Shown one piece after another: positions 14,017 through 15,372 of a DNA stretch of 15,372 nt. A program made the position numbers and the translations under genes. How positions within the stretch are numbered: the stretch's first letter is position 1; each line of letters opens with the position of its first letter. The notes below the pieces were generated by a model. That model had not been told where the DNA came from. It searched no databases and worked only from the letters and a program-made list of their open reading frames with translations. This DNA comes from DASWOJ01 sp036398775 (GTDB taxonomy: Bacteria > Pseudomonadota > Alphaproteobacteria > Acetobacterales > Acetobacteraceae), in contig DASWOJ010000229.1 of assembly GCA_036398775.1 (NCBI GenBank), forward strand, positions 1-15,372, in the 5' to 3' direction.

Positions 14017-15372
14017 TCACCGAACCTCCGCCGCCACCTCCCGGAACAACCGAGCCGGCAGAGAGCTCCCCGTGACCCCCTTCATCGGCCGCCCGTCATC
14101 ATTGCCCATCCAAACCGCAATCACCGTCCCACCTGCAACACCCGGAACCCCCACCGCCCCAACGAACCAGGCATCCCGGTAATCCTGCGTCGTCCCCGTC
14201 TTCCCCGCCACGAACCGCCCCGGCACTGCCGCCGCCTTGCCGCTGCCCCGCGACACCACCGCCCCCATCATCCGCACCATGTCCGCCGCCAGCCCGGCAT
14301 CCACCAGCCGCTCCGCCGCCGGATGCGGCACCGGCACCGCCTTGCGGTCGGCCTCCGCCGCCTCGATCCCGTGCGGAGTCACTGCCATCCCCCCGTTGAA
14401 CAGCACCGCATAGGCCGCTGCCATCTCCGTCACCCCGACCTCCCCGGTCCCAAGGGCCAGCGACAAATCCGCCGGCAGCGCATCCGCGACCCCCAGCCGC
14501 CGCGCCACCCCCGCCACCACCCGCGCCCCGCCCACCCGCTGCATCAGCCGCACCGACGCCGTGTTGACCGAATACGCCAGCGCCTCCTCCAGCGTGATCT
14601 CCCCGCGATACGTCCCGTCGAAGTTTCCCGGCGACCACCCGCCGATCCGCAGCGGAGCATCCAGCACCGTGCTCTCCGGCCGCATCCCGCTTTCCAGCGC
14701 CGCCAGCCAGACGAATGCCTTGAACGCCGACCCCGGCTGCCGCCGCGCCGCAATGGCACGGTTATACGGGCTGGTGCGCCAATCCCGCCCCCCAGCCATC
14801 GCCCGCACGGCACCGGTCGCCGCGTCCATCACCACGACCGCCCCCTGTCCCACCCCCAACGCCGCCCCCGGCCCATCCAGCATCGCCCCGAGCCGGGCCT
14901 CCACCACCCCCTGCAGCCGGCTGTCCAACGTCGTGTGCAGCACCGCATCCGCCCCCGGCGGGATCACCGCCGCCGAAGCCTCCGCCGCCCAGTCCGCGAA
15001 CCACCCCGCCGTCGCCGGCCGCGGCGGGAACGAGATCGCGGCCCAAGCCGTCTCGGCCTCCGTTGCCGTGATGACCCCGGTATCCGCCATCGCCGCCAGC
15101 ACGTCCCGTCCCCGCGCCGCCGCGGCGGTAGGATCGGCCCGGGGATTGATCCGGCTGGGCGCCCGAGGCACCCCGGCCAGCACCGCGGACTGCCAAAGGT
15201 TCAGCCGCCGCGCCGACACCCCGAAATACTGCCGCGCCGCCGCATCCATCCCCCAGGCCCCGCTGCCGAGGTAAACCCGGTTCAGCCAGATCTCGAGTAT
15301 CTCCGTCTTGGTGAAGCTATGCTCCAGCCACAGCGTCAGCATCAGCTCCTGCACCTTGCGGCGGAAGGTGCG
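14017..15372 (-). CDS. Class A penicillin-binding protein (transglycosylase-transpeptidase), C-terminal part
   Basis: Partial: the reading frame is still open at the right edge, with 451 residues present (numbered from the edge) and the N-terminal anchor and catalytic start of the glycosyltransferase missing. RTFRRKVQELMLTLWLE, then FTKTEILEIWLNRVYLG, GAWGMDAAARQYFG and LAGVPRAPSRINP are the second half of the GT51 transglycosylase domain. The transpeptidase domain follows with all three penicillin-binding motifs: SAFK (S215, K218), SVN (268-270) and KTGT (391-394). The protein polymerises and cross-links peptidoglycan in the periplasm. The C-terminus ends soon after the transpeptidase fold (PARLFREVAAEVR), so no long PBP1A-like or PBP1C-like tail is present. 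An internal GTG at 15354 is not the true start. Confidence 0.95.
   Translation of the reverse strand, partial: RTFRRKVQELMLTLWLEHSFTKTEILEIWLNRVYLGSGAWGMDAAARQYFGVSARRLNLWQSAVLAGVPRAPSRINPRADPTAAAARGRDVLAAMADTGVITATEAETAWAAISFPPRPATAGWFADWAAEASAAVIPPGADAVLHTTLDSRLQGVVEARLGAMLDGPGAALGVGQGAVVVMDAATGAVRAMAGGRDWRTSPYNRAIAARRQPGSAFKAFVWLAALESGMRPESTVLDAPLRIGGWSPGNFDGTYRGEITLEEALAYSVNTASVRLMQRVGGARVVAGVARRLGVADALPADLSLALGTGEVGVTEMAAAYAVLFNGGMAVTPHGIEAAEADRKAVPVPHPAAERLVDAGLAADMVRMMGAVVSRGSGKAAAVPGRFVAGKTGTTQDYRDAWFVGAVGVPGVAGGTVIAVWMGNDDGRPMKGVTGSSLPARLFREVAAEVR

Noticed and set aside
13881..14075. 64-codon plus-strand frame beginning MWIWHALAYVPSK, with an internal ATG at 13938
   Set aside because: It runs into the end of the penicillin-binding protein gene antisense, ends in a Pro-rich low-complexity tail and has no clear ribosome binding site.

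Overview
The window is very GC-rich and its codons end almost always in G or C. It carries a poly-3-hydroxybutyrate (PHB) gene, a cyclic-di-GMP enzyme, a glyoxalase II next to a short methyltransferase, and class A penicillin-binding protein sequence. Together these suggest a chromosomal piece of a high-GC alphaproteobacterium, most likely near Rhodospirillales/Acetobacteraceae. That placement is inference from protein flavour and composition. No rRNA or tRNA gene, CRISPR array, insertion sequence, integrase or phage gene is visible.

Layout. (1) 23-1612, plus strand: acetoacetyl-CoA reductase phaB, then after 3 nt a drug/metabolite-type exporter. (2) 1653-2974, minus strand: glyoxalase II (gloB) and a glutathione S-transferase overlapping by ATGA, a glutathione-dependent detoxification pair. 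(3) 2975-3121: a divergent promoter region with a degenerate ~14-bp tandem repeat. To its right is a plus-strand SAM-dependent methyltransferase (3122-3832) with no visible Shine-Dalgarno and a -10-like box so close that a leaderless mRNA is plausible. (4) 3890-6664, minus strand: a membrane diguanylate cyclase (periplasmic sensor, HAMP, PAS, GGDEF with intact I-site) and a stand-alone receiver protein, separated by ~345 bp that hold a 23-bp tandem repeat with four ACGTGYCC boxes. (5) 6784-9199, plus strand: an MBOAT O-acyltransferase of the AlgI type and a membrane-anchored SGNH-like protein, probably a two-gene polysaccharide acetylation cassette. (6) 9306-11394, plus strand: a YgjP-type zinc metallopeptidase and an EntS-like MFS exporter, with a strong inverted repeat between them. 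(7) 11405-13447, minus strand: a hybrid histidine kinase with an N-terminal MASE4-like membrane sensor and a C-terminal receiver. (8) 13448-14016: about 570 bp without a confident gene. (9) 14017-15372, minus strand: the C-terminal part of a bifunctional penicillin-binding protein running off the right edge.

Taken together this is mostly housekeeping and envelope/signalling content: carbon storage, methylglyoxal detoxification, c-di-GMP signalling, glycan acetylation and peptidoglycan synthesis. The least ordinary parts are the orphan MBOAT/SGNH pair beside c-di-GMP signalling genes and three separate short tandem duplications in regulatory or start-codon regions. I see no clear evidence of a wholly new system. 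Start codons of several genes (diguanylate cyclase, receiver, histidine kinase, MFS) are choices argued from ribosome-binding sites and are given as such.
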